From CAIWHR01 sp963726775 (lineage in GTDB: Bacteria; Pseudomonadota; Gammaproteobacteria; Burkholderiales; Casimicrobiaceae): a DNA stretch of 64,000 bases. Within the stretch, counting starts at the first letter, position 1. Each line of letters starts with the position of its first letter. Under the pieces are notes generated by a model. It did not search any database. It saw nothing but the letters and a program-made list of their open reading frames with translations, and was not told where the DNA came from. The stretch lies in contig CAVSDL010000012.1 in NCBI GenBank assembly GCA_963726775.1, forward strand, positions 62,001-126,000, written 5' to 3'. The position numbers and the translations under genes were made by a program. Of this stretch, positions 36,547 through 45,912 are shown piece by piece.

Positions 36547-37745
36547 CAGTCGGCTGTCCCCACGGCCTGCGCCGCGTCCGGATCGTCGTCGGGCATGAAG
36601 TCCAGCACCCGCACGCCGACGAGCGTGATGAGGAAGGCGATCGCGAGTCCCCCCGCCCCGAGCAGCAGTTCGGGAAGCCGTGGCGAATACGCGGCGATCT
36701 GCCCGTCGCCGAAGCTGCTCATCACTGCGAAGCCGGGAAAGATCTCCAGTGGCCACGCTTGGCCGCCGATGATGAATACATAGAGCAGCGCGAACGCCCC
36801 GGCGATGACCAGGACCGACGCCCCAAGCACCGCCGCTGTCGTACCGAGGCGCGGATGGTAGATGAGCGCCAGCGGTACGACGCTGCCGATGACCACGTAA
36901 CCCCACCAGAACAGCCCCGGATACACGCCCCCTTCGAGCAGGATGAATCGCTCGAAGCCGACCTGCCGCGAGAAATAGGCGTTGGTCGCGTGATAGACGA
37001 GCGTGAAGTAAAGCACGACGACGACGAAGAGGCCGAGCAGTTTGCGCATGCGGCGGAGGGTCTCCGGTGGCAGCACGCGGCCGGTCCATGCGTACATCGC
37101 GGATTGCACGATGAGGAACGCGGCCAGCCCCCACGCGAGCGACATGGCGATGAACAGGGGGGGCAGCAGCGCGGTGCCGTAGGCCTGGCGCGCAACCAGA
37201 AACGCGAAGATCGCGCCGGTGCCGGTGGTCAGGACGACGCGCCACGCAAACGCCGCGAGTCCGGCATACCCGGAGAGTTTGCCCATGTGCCGTTCCATCA
37301 GCACCCACAGGTAGACGGCAACGATGGCGAACATTCCGGAGTACAGGAACACGTTCCAGGCGAAGACCGACGCGAAGTTGTAATGCGTCGCGGCAACGAT
37401 GATGCGCTCGGGGCGTCCGAGGTCGAGCATCAGCACGGTCAGCCCGCCGGCGAGCAGCGCAAGGCACAGGAGCCCCGACAGCGGCGCGCGGGCCTTGTAC
37501 GCCGCCTTGCCGAAGACCGATCCGACGGAGGCGATGTTCAGCACCCCCGAGGCGGCGACGATCATGAAGATCGCAAAGACATGCGGGACGCCCCAGACGA
37601 TCTGGTTGTTCATTCCGGTCACGATGTGGCCGTTTTCCTCCATGTAGTGCGCAGCGGCCAATCCCGCCAGCGCGACCAGCGCGCCGGCCGCGGCAAGGGC
37701 CCAGAACCAGCGCGGCGCGGGACGGGAAAGATCGGTGCGATTCAC
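36546..37745 (-). CDS. dsrP: DsrP, NrfD-like membrane subunit of DsrMKJOP
   Basis: 399 aa inner-membrane protein with about ten transmembrane helices (e.g. FWALAAAGALVALAGLAAAH, LLGLFVVVVLYFTLVYHATN). NrfD family; exchanges electrons between DsrO/DsrJ and quinones. A GTG at 37745 is the best start, 5 bp after dsrO; no ATG is near. The DLGRPERI motif is typical of the family. Confidence 0.92.
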   Translation of the reverse strand: MNRTDLSRPAPRWFWALAAAGALVALAGLAAAHYMEENGHIVTGMNNQIVWGVPHVFAIFMIVAASGVLNIASVGSVFGKAAYKARAPLSGLLCLALLAGGLTVLMLDLGRPERIIVAATHYNFASVFAWNVFLYSGMFAIVAVYLWVLMERHMGKLSGYAGLAAFAWRVVLTTGTGAIFAFLVARQAYGTALLPPLFIAMSLAWGLAAFLIVQSAMYAWTGRVLPPETLRRMRKLLGLFVVVVLYFTLVYHATNAYFSRQVGFERFILLEGGVYPGLFWWGYVVIGSVVPLALIYHPRLGTTAAVLGASVLVIAGAFALLYVFIIGGQAWPLEIFPGFAVMSSFGDGQIAAYSPRLPELLLGAGGLAIAFLITLVGVRVLDFMPDDDPDAAQAVGTAD

Positions 37746-37750
37746 GGCGC

Positions 37751-38482
37751 TCAGAGTCCCAGGTAGCGCACGCCCGGATCGAGCCTCAGGTCGGCGCGCA
37801 ACGCCGTCGCGCCGAATTCGGCAATTCGCCGCGAGATCTCGCTGTCCGGGTCGTTGAGATTGCCGAAAAGAATGGCCTTGTGGCCCGTTGCGGCGCAGGC
37901 CTCCACGCAGGCGGGAATCTGATCGCGATCGATGCGGTGAACGCACAGCGTGCACGACTCGACGCAACCCTTGCCGCGCGGCACGTCGGGCTTCTGATCG
38001 GTGACCGGCTCGTGCACGAACGAGCGCGCCTTGTACGGGCATGCCATCATGCAATAGCGGCAGCCGATGCAGGTGTGCCGGTCGACGAGCACGATGCCGT
38101 CGGCGCGTTTGAACGATGCGCCGGTGGGGCACACGTCCACGCAGGGCGGGTCGGCGCAATGCTGGCACATCACGGGTGCCGATTTCGTCCTGCCGGTGCG
38201 CATGTCCTTCAGTTCGACCTTGCGGATCCACTGCGCGGAGGTCGCGGTCTTCACTCCGGACAGCCCATTCTCCTTGTCGCACGCAACGACACAGGCATCG
38301 CAGTCCGAGGCGCAGCGATTGACGTCGACCAGCATGCCCCAGCGCACTTTGTTCGACGCGCCCTCAGCGGGCGGACGGCCGTGCGCAAGGTCGAACAGCG
38401 TGACCCCTGGCGCCACGGTAACGCCCGCGAGCGCGGCGCCCCAGGCCAGGACCTGCCGCCGGCCGCGATCGACCCCGGTCAT
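37751..38482 (-). CDS. dsrO: DsrO, periplasmic iron-sulfur protein
   Basis: 243 aa. A Tat signal (GRRQVLAWGAALAGVTVAPG) exports the folded protein. Several [4Fe-4S] motifs follow: CASDCDACVVACDKEN, CQHCADPPCVDVCP, CIGCRYCMMACPYK and CTLCVHRI with CVEACAATG. Electron-transfer partner of DsrP and DsrJ. The 38-bp repeat immediately before its ATG forms its leader. Confidence 0.93.
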   Translation of the reverse strand: MTGVDRGRRQVLAWGAALAGVTVAPGVTLFDLAHGRPPAEGASNKVRWGMLVDVNRCASDCDACVVACDKENGLSGVKTATSAQWIRKVELKDMRTGRTKSAPVMCQHCADPPCVDVCPTGASFKRADGIVLVDRHTCIGCRYCMMACPYKARSFVHEPVTDQKPDVPRGKGCVESCTLCVHRIDRDQIPACVEACAATGHKAILFGNLNDPDSEISRRIAEFGATALRADLRLDPGVRYLGL

Positions 38483-38609
38483 GGGTGTGCCCCCACGCTT
38501 GCGGCTGTCGCCGCGGCGCTGCCCCCCGGGGGGGAGCAATTCGCGCCTTGGGACGGCCCAGCGGCGCTCACGGGTGTGCCCCCACGCTTGCGGCTGTCGC
38601 CGCGGCGCT
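38483..38609. repeat. 38-bp direct repeat flanking the dsrJ-dsrO junction
   Basis: The same 38 bp (beginning GGGTGTGCCCCCACGC) occurs at 38483-38520 and 38572-38609. The second copy encodes the last 13 residues of DsrJ (minus strand, SAAATAASVGAHP); the first is the untranslated leader of dsrO. The 51 bp between include a C-run/G-run (CCCCCCGGGGGGG) able to form a hairpin and another GGCGCT end. It looks like a dispersed GC-rich element or a local duplication. Confidence 0.8.
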
Positions 38610-39011
38610 TTTCCGCGAGGCCCGATCGGAATGGCATTCGAAGCAGTCGAGCTTGATCGCGGCGTAGCGGTGGCAGCCTTCACAGAACGCTTCCTTGCCG
38701 CCCGTGACGCGGCCCGTCTCTTTGTCCGCATGGCAGGTCACGCAATGGGCGAGACTGTGCTGCGTCGTGCGCACGCCTTCATGCACGGTAACGTCGCGGT
38801 GGTGCTTCAGAAGGTCCATGTGATTGCGCAGCATGTACTGCGTGTCCTCGACGCACTTGCCCGGCGCCGCGATCGCGACGACCGGTTTCGGCACCCGTGA
38901 CGCGCTTCCGCCGTCGGCGAACGCGCCGCAGGAAAGGCAGGCGGCGGCGCACAGCGCGGCGGCACGTGCCATCCATCGCATCGTCGGAGCCCGATGTGCG
39001 CCGCGCGCCAT
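38568..39011 (-). CDS. dsrJ: DsrJ, triheme cytochrome c
   Basis: 147 aa periplasmic cytochrome. A signal peptide or anchor (MARAAALCAAACLSCGAFAD) precedes three haem c motifs: CVTCH, CEGCH, CFECH. The conserved cysteine that ligates one haem with unusual His/Cys coordination in Allochromatium lies in GKCVEDTQYMLRNHMDLL. The start at 39011 is 4 bp after dsrL; an internal ATG at 38981 is possible. The C-terminal 13 residues come from a duplicated repeat. Confidence 0.92.
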   Translation of the reverse strand: MARGAHRAPTMRWMARAAALCAAACLSCGAFADGGSASRVPKPVVAIAAPGKCVEDTQYMLRNHMDLLKHHRDVTVHEGVRTTQHSLAHCVTCHADKETGRVTGGKEAFCEGCHRYAAIKLDCFECHSDRASRKSAAATAASVGAHP

Positions 39012-39015
39012 GCCG

Positions 39016-40971
39016 CTATTCGCCGAGTCCCATCTGGATGTACCCGGTCGGGCAGACATCCTTGCAGACGTGGCAACCGATGCACTTGTCGTAATCGGTG
39101 TAGACGTAGCGGCCGGTCGTCGCTTCCTTTTTCGGCACCCGCGCCACCGCGGTCTGCGGGCAGTAGACCACACAGTTGTCGCACTCGAAGCACATGCCGC
39201 AGCTCATGCACCGCTTGGCCTCGGCAACGGCGGCGGCTTCGGGCAGCGGCTCCAGTCGCTCCTCGAAATTGCCGAGCGCGGAATCCCTGGTCAGCGTTAT
39301 CACGGTGCGTCGCAATCGCGGCACGAATCCGAAATGGCCGAGGAACAGCTCCTCGTGCGGGATCACGTAGCGATCGGAGCGGTCGTCGTAGTTGTGGATG
39401 CCGACGTTGGAGCGGTCCGTGCCGTGGATCGGCTCGTGCGCTTTGCTGAACGAGAGTCCCTTCTCGATCATCTTGCGCTGCAGGTCGAACGCGTGGACAT
39501 CGACCTTCGGCCGCTTCCCTTGTTCTTCTCCGCGCAGGAAGCGGTCGATGCCGTCGGCGGCGATCGCGCCGTGACCGATCGCGGTGGTGAGGAGGTGCGG
39601 GCGCAGTGCGTCGCCGCCCGCGAATGTGCCGGGCTTGCCGACGACCTGGTAGTTCTTGTCGGCGCTGACGGCGCCGCGGCCGTTGTCGAATTCCTCGAGG
39701 CCGGTGAAATCGACCGCCTGTCCAACGGCCGAAACGATGAGATCGGCGAGGATGTCTTCTTCCGTGCCGTCGACGATCCTGATCTCGAGCTTCGGGCCGA
39801 CGAACTTGGCTTCGCACTGCGCGACCCGGAGCGCAACGCCGCGGCCGCTCGCGTCCTTCACCACGCACACCGGCGCCAACCCGCCGCGAATCGCGATGCC
39901 TTCCGCCTGCGCCTGCTCGATCTCATGCTTGTTGGCCTGCATCTTGTCGACATTGAACACCGACGTCAGCGTGACCTCGGCGCCCTGTTTTGCCGACACC
40001 GCAGCCACGTCGTGCGCCATCTGCCCGGCGATCGCGTGCTCCGGGAAGTCCGTAGGCTTGGCGTGCTCGATATGGCCGAGGCGCCGGGCGACGGTCGCGA
40101 CGTCGATCGACGTATCGCCGCCGCCTATCACGACGACCCGCTTGCCGACATGGCGAAGTCGGCCGTCGTTGAAGGCCTTCAGGAAAGACGTGGCGGTGAC
40201 GACGTTGGGCGCATCGCCCCCGGGCGCGGGCAGCGGCCTTCCGGACTGCGCGCCCATGCCGAGAAACACGGCGTCGAAGTCCTCGCGGATCGATTCCAGC
40301 GTGATGTCGGTTCCGATGCGCGTCTTGAGGTGCGTCTTGATCCCCATGTCGACGATGCGCTGGATCTCGGCATCGAGCACCTCGCGCGGCGTGCGGAAGC
40401 CGGGGATGCCGTAACGCATCATGCCGCCGAGATGCTCGTGTTCATCGAAGATCGCGACGTCGTGGCCTCTGCGCGCCAGCTGATAGGCGCACGACAATCC
40501 CGCTGGACCGCCGCCGATTACCGCGATCTTCTTGCCGGTGGGGGCCGGCGGCGCCGCGAACGCGAGCCTGTTCGCGATCGCATATTCACCGAGAAAATGC
40601 TCGACCGCATTGATGCCGACGTGATCCTCGACCTCGTTGCGGTTGCAGCCGGTCTCGCAGGGCGCGGGACACACACGACCCATCACCGAAGGAAACGGAT
40701 TGGCGTCGGCGAGGCGTCGCCACGCATACTCCTGCCAGGGCATGCCCGCCGGCGGCTTCTCGATGCCGCGCACGATGTTGAGGTAGCCACGGATGTCCTC
40801 GCCCGACGGACAGCTTCCCTGACACGGCGGCGTCGACTGGATGTAGGTCGGACACTGGTGCGAGTAGCTCGCCTGGAAGATCTGGTCGCGCCACGAATCC
40901 CACTTCGCGTCGCCGTCCTTGTAGCGGCGGAAGGTGAGTTTCCCGACAGATTGCCCTGGGGTCGTCGACAT
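39016..40971 (-). CDS. dsrL: DsrL, NAD(P)H:acceptor oxidoreductase partner of DsrAB
   Basis: 651 aa iron-sulfur flavoprotein related to glutamate synthase small subunit. An N-terminal FeS domain (CPTYIQSTPPCQGSCP, RVCPAPCETGCNR), FAD site AVIGGGPAGLSCAYQLARRG and NAD(P)H site VVVIGGGDTSIDVATVARR are followed by a C-terminal part with two [4Fe-4S] motifs (CMSCGMCFECDNCVVYCP and CIGCHVCKDVCP). Presence of DsrL is the marker of the oxidative (reverse) Dsr pathway. Takes electrons from DsrAB to NAD+. Confidence 0.93.
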   Translation of the reverse strand: MSTTPGQSVGKLTFRRYKDGDAKWDSWRDQIFQASYSHQCPTYIQSTPPCQGSCPSGEDIRGYLNIVRGIEKPPAGMPWQEYAWRRLADANPFPSVMGRVCPAPCETGCNRNEVEDHVGINAVEHFLGEYAIANRLAFAAPPAPTGKKIAVIGGGPAGLSCAYQLARRGHDVAIFDEHEHLGGMMRYGIPGFRTPREVLDAEIQRIVDMGIKTHLKTRIGTDITLESIREDFDAVFLGMGAQSGRPLPAPGGDAPNVVTATSFLKAFNDGRLRHVGKRVVVIGGGDTSIDVATVARRLGHIEHAKPTDFPEHAIAGQMAHDVAAVSAKQGAEVTLTSVFNVDKMQANKHEIEQAQAEGIAIRGGLAPVCVVKDASGRGVALRVAQCEAKFVGPKLEIRIVDGTEEDILADLIVSAVGQAVDFTGLEEFDNGRGAVSADKNYQVVGKPGTFAGGDALRPHLLTTAIGHGAIAADGIDRFLRGEEQGKRPKVDVHAFDLQRKMIEKGLSFSKAHEPIHGTDRSNVGIHNYDDRSDRYVIPHEELFLGHFGFVPRLRRTVITLTRDSALGNFEERLEPLPEAAAVAEAKRCMSCGMCFECDNCVVYCPQTAVARVPKKEATTGRYVYTDYDKCIGCHVCKDVCPTGYIQMGLGE

Positions 40972-41022
40972 CGCCTGGTCTCCGGAAAATAGTCCGTGGA
41001 TCGCGTGGTTGCGCGTCGCCGG

Positions 41023-42558
41023 TCAGTGCTTCGCTTCGAGCCGGATCGCCGTGCTGACGAGCTGGTGCACGCCACCGATCATGCTCATCTTGAAGCCGTA
41101 GTACGGCAGCACCTTGGAGAACTGCGCCTTGCAGATCGCGCAGATCGCCGCCATGAAATTGACGCCACTGCGGTCGACGACGCGCTGCAGCGCTTCCATG
41201 CGCGGCAACGCGCCTTTGATGCGCAGGTCGAGCAATTCGTCGGTCAGAAGACCGCCGCCGCCGCCGCAGCAGAATGTCTGCTCGCGCGTGGTTCCGGGTG
41301 CCATCTCCACGTACTTGTTGGCGACCGCCCGGATGATGTTGCGTGGAATCTCGAACTGCCCGCCCGGCGTGTCGCCCATCCGCGACGCGCGGGCAACGTT
41401 GCACGAATCGTGGAAGGTGATCACGCGATGGTCGTTCGCTTCCTTGTCGAGGGTCAGCGCGCCACGCTGGATCAGGTCCCAGGTCAGCTCGCAGATGTGC
41501 GTCGGCTGCCGATAGCGGGAATCGAGCTGTTGCTGGAGCTTCCGCGCGAAAGGATCGCCGCCGCCGGCGCCGATGCCGGTGAGAGTGTTCCAGTAGCTGT
41601 ACGCGACGCGCCAGGCGTGGCCGCATTCGCCGACGACGACGCGCTTGACGCCGAGATCGAGCACGGCCTCGCGGATGCGCAGCGCGATCTTCTGCATCTG
41701 GTCGTAGTTGCCGATGAAGAGCCCGAAGTTTCCGGCTTCCGAGGCGTGCGACGACAGCGTCCAGCGGATGCCCGCGGCGTGAAACACCTTCGCGTATCCG
41801 ATCAGGCTGTCGACGTGCGGCTCGGCAAAAAAGTCTGCGGACGGCGTGACCAGCAGGACTTCCGCGCCCTTTTCGTCCAGCGGAAAACGGACGTCGGCGC
41901 CGGTTTCCTCCTTCACGTCCTCGGCGAGGCCCTGCAGCGTGTTGGCCAGCGCAGGCCCGGGAAGGCCCAGATTGTTGCCGATCCGGTGGACCTTGCCGAT
42001 GATCTCGTTCGAGTATTTCTGCCCGAGGCCGACGACATCCATGATCTCCTTGGCGGCCATGGTGACCTCGGCGGTGTCGATGCCGTAGGGACAGAACACC
42101 GAGCAGCGACGGCATTCGGAGCACTGGTTGTAGTAGGTGTACCACTGGTCCAGAACGTGCTTCGTGAGGTCGCGCGCGCCGACCAGCTTCGGGAACAGTT
42201 TGCCCGGCAGCGTGAAATAGCGGCGGTAGACGCTGCGCATGAGGTCCTGTCGCGCGACCGGCATGTTGAGCGGATCCTGCGTGCCGATGAAGTAGTGGCA
42301 CTTGTCCGCGCACGCGCCGCAATGCACGCACGCGTCGAGGTAGACCTTGAGCGAGCGATACTTGCCCAGGAGTTCGCCCATACGGCCGATCGCCTTCTGC
42401 TCCCATCCGTCCGCGAGCTCGCCCGGAAAGCCCAACGCCTGCTGCATCTTGTCGCTGGCGACGTACGGTTTCGAGCCCGACATCGCTCCGGGGAGGAGCG
42501 GCTGCGGCGCGCCGGGAAACGCGCGCAACGGCGGAGCCTTGATGTCGGCGGCGGCCAT
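41023..42558 (-). CDS. dsrK: DsrK, HdrD-like catalytic subunit of DsrMKJOP
   Basis: 511 aa cytoplasmic FeS protein. Two [4Fe-4S] ferredoxin sites (CVHCGACADKCHYF, CSECRRCSVFCPYG) and CCG-type motifs (GECGHAWR, FHDSCNVARAS, TFCCGGGGG, CAICKAQF) for the noncubane cluster that reacts with DsrC trisulfide. The ATG at 42558 is 2 bp after the dsrM stop. Confidence 0.94.
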   Translation of the reverse strand: MAAADIKAPPLRAFPGAPQPLLPGAMSGSKPYVASDKMQQALGFPGELADGWEQKAIGRMGELLGKYRSLKVYLDACVHCGACADKCHYFIGTQDPLNMPVARQDLMRSVYRRYFTLPGKLFPKLVGARDLTKHVLDQWYTYYNQCSECRRCSVFCPYGIDTAEVTMAAKEIMDVVGLGQKYSNEIIGKVHRIGNNLGLPGPALANTLQGLAEDVKEETGADVRFPLDEKGAEVLLVTPSADFFAEPHVDSLIGYAKVFHAAGIRWTLSSHASEAGNFGLFIGNYDQMQKIALRIREAVLDLGVKRVVVGECGHAWRVAYSYWNTLTGIGAGGGDPFARKLQQQLDSRYRQPTHICELTWDLIQRGALTLDKEANDHRVITFHDSCNVARASRMGDTPGGQFEIPRNIIRAVANKYVEMAPGTTREQTFCCGGGGGLLTDELLDLRIKGALPRMEALQRVVDRSGVNFMAAICAICKAQFSKVLPYYGFKMSMIGGVHQLVSTAIRLEAKH

Positions 42559-42560
42559 CG

Positions 42561-43295
42561 TCAATCGCCGGGATCGAGGCGCGCGGCCCATCCCGCGAGA
42601 TGCCGGTGCTCGCGTGGGTCGTCGACCTGGTTGCGCGACGGCGAGAAGAAGATCCCCGGGGCGTGCAGCAGCTTGCTGAACGGGAAAACGAGCATCAGCG
42701 CCGCGACCAGCGCAAGATGCGCCCAAAGGAAGCCTTCGGCCGGCAGCGGCTGCCAGTCGAAATAGATGAGCCCGAGGAAGAACGTCTTGACCGCGACGAT
42801 GTCGGTATGCGCGACGAATTTCATCGCCAGGCCGGACAATGCGATGGCGAGCAGCAGCGCGATCATCAGATGGTCGGAGGGTGTCGAGATGTAGCGGACC
42901 TGCGCGACGAACACGCGGCGCGCCCACAGGCCCGCGAGGCCCGCGGCCATCGCGAGCCCGGCGTAGATGCCGATCGGCTGCAGCAGGGCGACCCATGACC
43001 AGACGGGCTCGGTGAAATAGCGCAAGTGGCGTGTCAGCACCAAGGCGAGTCCGGCGTGAAACAGCCATCCGCAGGCCCAGAGCCAGAGATTGGCCTTGAA
43101 CAGGCTCTCGAAGAAGAGGACCTCGCGCGCGAGGCGCAACGCGACGCCGCTCCTTGTCACAGGTGCCGGCGTGGTCGGGATCTTGAGCGGCGCCGGCGTG
43201 CGCGCATAGCCGTAGATCCGATAGGCGGTCCCGATGGCCAGCACCGCTGCGGCGAAGTAGAACAGGAGCGCGAACAGGACCGTCGCGGGCGTCAT
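42561..43295 (-). CDS. dsrM: DsrM, membrane cytochrome b subunit of DsrMKJOP
   Basis: 244 aa, NarI-like, with about five or six transmembrane helices (e.g. TVLFALLFYFAAAVLAIGTA, LWLWACGWLFHAGLALVLTR). Conserved histidines in the helices (WLFHAG, SDHLMIALL, WAHLAL) bind haem b. Passes electrons between DsrK and quinone. The ATG at 43295 is preferred over 43349 since the hydrophobic N-terminus begins there. Confidence 0.92.
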   Translation of the reverse strand: MTPATVLFALLFYFAAAVLAIGTAYRIYGYARTPAPLKIPTTPAPVTRSGVALRLAREVLFFESLFKANLWLWACGWLFHAGLALVLTRHLRYFTEPVWSWVALLQPIGIYAGLAMAAGLAGLWARRVFVAQVRYISTPSDHLMIALLLAIALSGLAMKFVAHTDIVAVKTFFLGLIYFDWQPLPAEGFLWAHLALVAALMLVFPFSKLLHAPGIFFSPSRNQVDDPREHRHLAGWAARLDPGD

Positions 43296-43361
43296 CGGCA
43301 GGCGCGGACGATGCGGCTCATTTTCGGCGGGCCGTTGCGGGAAGCGCACCGCGGAGCGCGG

Positions 43362-43697
43362 TCAGACGCAGCCGGTGGGCTTCGGCAGGCCGGCGATCTT
43401 GCATGCCTGCTTGGCGGGCCCGTAGGGGAACAATTCGTACAGGTACTGGCTGTTGCCCTTCTCGGCGCCAAGCTGCTTGCCGATGGCCTTGGTCAGCACG
43501 CGTACGGCAGGTGCGATCTGGTATTCGTCGTAGTACTTGCGCAGGAAATTCACGACTTCCCAGTGATTGGACGACATCTCGACGTTCTCGGTCTTCGCGA
43601 TGTGCTGCGCAACCTCCTCGGTCCAGTCGGAAAGGTTGACGAGGTAACCTTCTTCGTCGGTTTCGTACGACTTGCCGTTGATTTCGATGGTGGACAT
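43362..43697 (-). CDS. dsrC: DsrC, sulfur-carrier protein
   Basis: 111 aa. Both redox cysteines are present in the C-terminal arm, C99 and C110 (CKIAGLPKPTGCV, the C-x10-C of functional DsrC). It receives sulfur from DsrEFH as a persulfide and is the co-substrate of DsrAB. NHWEVVNFLRKYYDEYQI is the family core. It lies 66 bp before dsrM and 42 bp after dsrH. Confidence 0.97.
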   Translation of the reverse strand: MSTIEINGKSYETDEEGYLVNLSDWTEEVAQHIAKTENVEMSSNHWEVVNFLRKYYDEYQIAPAVRVLTKAIGKQLGAEKGNSQYLYELFPYGPAKQACKIAGLPKPTGCV

Positions 43698-43739
43698 GCA
43701 TATCTCCCGGAGGATGGTCGGAGTGCTGTGGTCGGGTCT

Positions 43740-44039
43740 TCAGAGCCAGGATTGGCAGGCATCGTGCTCGGCGACGAGATCGACGAAACCGCCGTAGTCG
43801 ACCGTGGCAACGCCGTCGATGACGCGGTCGGCAACCGCACGCGCTTCGAGGTCGGGGAGCAGCGCGTAGATCCTGAACTTCGCGAGCGCCGCGGTGACCC
43901 TGCCTTCAACCGCGGAACCGCGCGCGGCCGCGTACACGCCATCCTCGATCAGCAACAAGGCGCCGCCGGGCGCAGCAATGCGCAGACACGATTCGAGCGA
44001 GTTTCGCGTGAGTGGCGACTTGTTGACGATGTGCAGCAT
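43740..44039 (-). CDS. dsrH: DsrH, sulfurtransferase subunit
   Basis: 99 aa, TusB-like. Begins MLHIVNKSPLTRNSLESC; Cys18 corresponds to the conserved DsrH cysteine. A second Cys is at 95. Part of the hexameric DsrE2F2H2 complex that passes sulfur to DsrC. 15 bp after dsrF. Confidence 0.93.
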   Translation of the reverse strand: MLHIVNKSPLTRNSLESCLRIAAPGGALLLIEDGVYAAARGSAVEGRVTAALAKFRIYALLPDLEARAVADRVIDGVATVDYGGFVDLVAEHDACQSWL

Positions 44040-44054
44040 CGGGTCTTCGTCGGG

Positions 44055-44426
44055 TCAGAAGGAAAGGATGACGTCCTGAGCGGCCATCAGGCTGCCAAGC
44101 TCGCCCGCGGACAGCACATTGACCTCGACGATCAGGTCATCCTCGGTCATTCCGCGCGCTTCCAGCGATTCGCGCTCTACGTACAGCTTCTCGACGTCGT
44201 AGTCCTCGAGGGCGCGATACGTCGGCGAGAAATTCTTGGTCTCGATGCCTTGGGTCTGCTGGCCTTTTTTCAGCTGCCAGACGCCGTCGTCGATGAAGAC
44301 GAGCGCGACGTCCTGATCGAACGCCGCGGTGATGAGCACGACTTCGAGCGATTCGAGCGCATAGACCGTCCCGTGCGGCGCCGTGCGGTTGACGAACATG
44401 AACTTCTTGGCGACTCCTTCGGACAT
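44055..44426 (-). CDS. dsrF: DsrF, sulfurtransferase subunit
   Basis: 123 aa, TusC-like (KKFMFVNRTAPHGTVYALES). It has no cysteine at all, so it cannot carry sulfur itself and acts as a structural partner in DsrEFH. Start at ATG 44426; 13 bp after dsrE. Confidence 0.92.
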   Translation of the reverse strand: MSEGVAKKFMFVNRTAPHGTVYALESLEVVLITAAFDQDVALVFIDDGVWQLKKGQQTQGIETKNFSPTYRALEDYDVEKLYVERESLEARGMTEDDLIVEVNVLSAGELGSLMAAQDVILSF

Positions 44427-44439
44427 CGCGACGTCTCCG

Positions 44440-44799
44440 TCAGTCGCCGAAGACGACCAGGCGATCGGCCTGGATGCCGGATTCGACCAGCTGCCCCAAG
44501 CCCGAAATGCGGAAGCCTGGCGCCAGGTTCTCCTCCTTGATGCCGCGCCGCAGCGCCGCGGCCACGCAGACGACCAGATCGACGCCATGGTCGGCGGCAA
44601 GCTTCGACCACCGGGCAACGATGTTGCGGTCGTCCTGCGGCGGCTCGGTCAGGCGCGACGCATTGTTCACGCCGTCGTGATAGAAGAACACGCGCTGGAT
44701 CTCGTGCCCCTTGGCCAGCGCCGCCTTGCAGAACAGGTACGCGGAATCGCTGGCCTGGTGCTGATAGGGGCCTTCGTTGACGAGTATTCCGAATTCCAT
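44440..44799 (-). CDS. dsrE: DsrE, sulfurtransferase subunit
   Basis: 119 aa, TusD-like. Cys78 in VDLVVCVAAALRRGI matches the active-site cysteine (also residue 78 in Allochromatium DsrE) that carries the persulfide. Starts MEFGILVNEGPYQHQASDSA. Oxidative-type marker with DsrF and DsrH. 24 bp after dsrB. Confidence 0.95.
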   Translation of the reverse strand: MEFGILVNEGPYQHQASDSAYLFCKAALAKGHEIQRVFFYHDGVNNASRLTEPPQDDRNIVARWSKLAADHGVDLVVCVAAALRRGIKEENLAPGFRISGLGQLVESGIQADRLVVFGD

Positions 44800-44823
44800 G
44801 AACGTCGCTGCGTCAGAAGCGGG

Positions 44824-45900
44824 TCAGAAGCGGATGTGCGTCGATGCGTTGAGATTGACCCGCGCGCCGCGCCAGTCGTCGATCAGGTACTTGGTGAACG
44901 GCAGGTCGCACTTCTCGAAGAAGCGCGGCCAGCCGATGCGCTCGACCCAGTCGGAGAGGCGTTCCCAGGCCCGCGCGTCCGACTTGTAGGCGTGCAGGAT
45001 CCGCTTGACCACCTCGGCCACCTCGGGCCAGCGCGGCGGATTGTTGGGCAGGCCGGCGGCGACCATCTTCATGAACGTCGGCTTGGCGCGGGCGTTGGAG
45101 TTCTTGCCGCCCACCCAGATCGCGAGCTTGGAGTGCTCCGGATCGTTGATCTGCATCGGCGGGCACGGCGGGTAACAGGCGCCGCAGCAGATGCACTTCT
45201 TTTCGTCGACTTCGAGTGACGGCTTGCCGTTGACGAGTGCCGGGCGGATCGCTGCAACCGGGCAGCGCGCGACGACGGCCGGCCGTTCGCAGACGTTGGC
45301 GACAAGGTCATGGTTGATCTTCGGCGGCTTCGTATGCTGGACGATGATGGCGATGTCCGCCTGTCCCCCGCAGTTGATCTCGCAGCACGACGTCGACATG
45401 TGCACGCGGTTGGGCATCTCCTCGCGCCGGAACTCGTCGTAGAGTTCGTCCATCAACGCCTTCACCACGCCCGATGCGTCGGTGCCCGGGATGTCGCAAT
45501 GCAGCCAACCCTGCGTGTGGGCGATCATCGACACCGAGTTGCCGGTGCCGCCGACGGGAAATCCGCTGGATTCGAGCGCGCCGATCAGCGGCCCGACCTT
45601 CGCGGACGACGACACCATGAACTCGATGTTCGACCGGATCGTGAACCGGACGTGGCTCTCGGCGTAGCGATCGGCGATGTCGCACAGCTTGCGGATCGTG
45701 TGCACGTCCATCTGGCGCTGCGTGCCGGCGCGCACCGTCCAGACTTCGTCTCCCGTATGCGAGACGTGGTGCAGCACGCCCGGGCGCGGCCGATCGTGGT
45801 ATTTCCAGTTCCCGTAGTTCTTCTTGAGCAACGGGTGCAGGAACTGCCGATTGTCGGGCACGCCACTTTCGACCGCCCGGCGCATCTGGGGTTGGCTCAT
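44824..45900 (-). CDS. dsrB: Dissimilatory sulfite reductase beta subunit (reverse type)
   Basis: 358 aa. Siroheme-[4Fe-4S] region with STSCCEINCGGQADIAI, and an inserted ferredoxin domain KKCICCGACYPPCPPM (about 240-260). Forms the alpha2beta2 enzyme with DsrA; in this context it oxidises sulfane sulfur on DsrC to sulfite. 12 bp after dsrA. Confidence 0.97.
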   Translation of the reverse strand: MSQPQMRRAVESGVPDNRQFLHPLLKKNYGNWKYHDRPRPGVLHHVSHTGDEVWTVRAGTQRQMDVHTIRKLCDIADRYAESHVRFTIRSNIEFMVSSSAKVGPLIGALESSGFPVGGTGNSVSMIAHTQGWLHCDIPGTDASGVVKALMDELYDEFRREEMPNRVHMSTSCCEINCGGQADIAIIVQHTKPPKINHDLVANVCERPAVVARCPVAAIRPALVNGKPSLEVDEKKCICCGACYPPCPPMQINDPEHSKLAIWVGGKNSNARAKPTFMKMVAAGLPNNPPRWPEVAEVVKRILHAYKSDARAWERLSDWVERIGWPRFFEKCDLPFTKYLIDDWRGARVNLNASTHIRF

Positions 45901-45912
45901 GCGTGGATCTCC

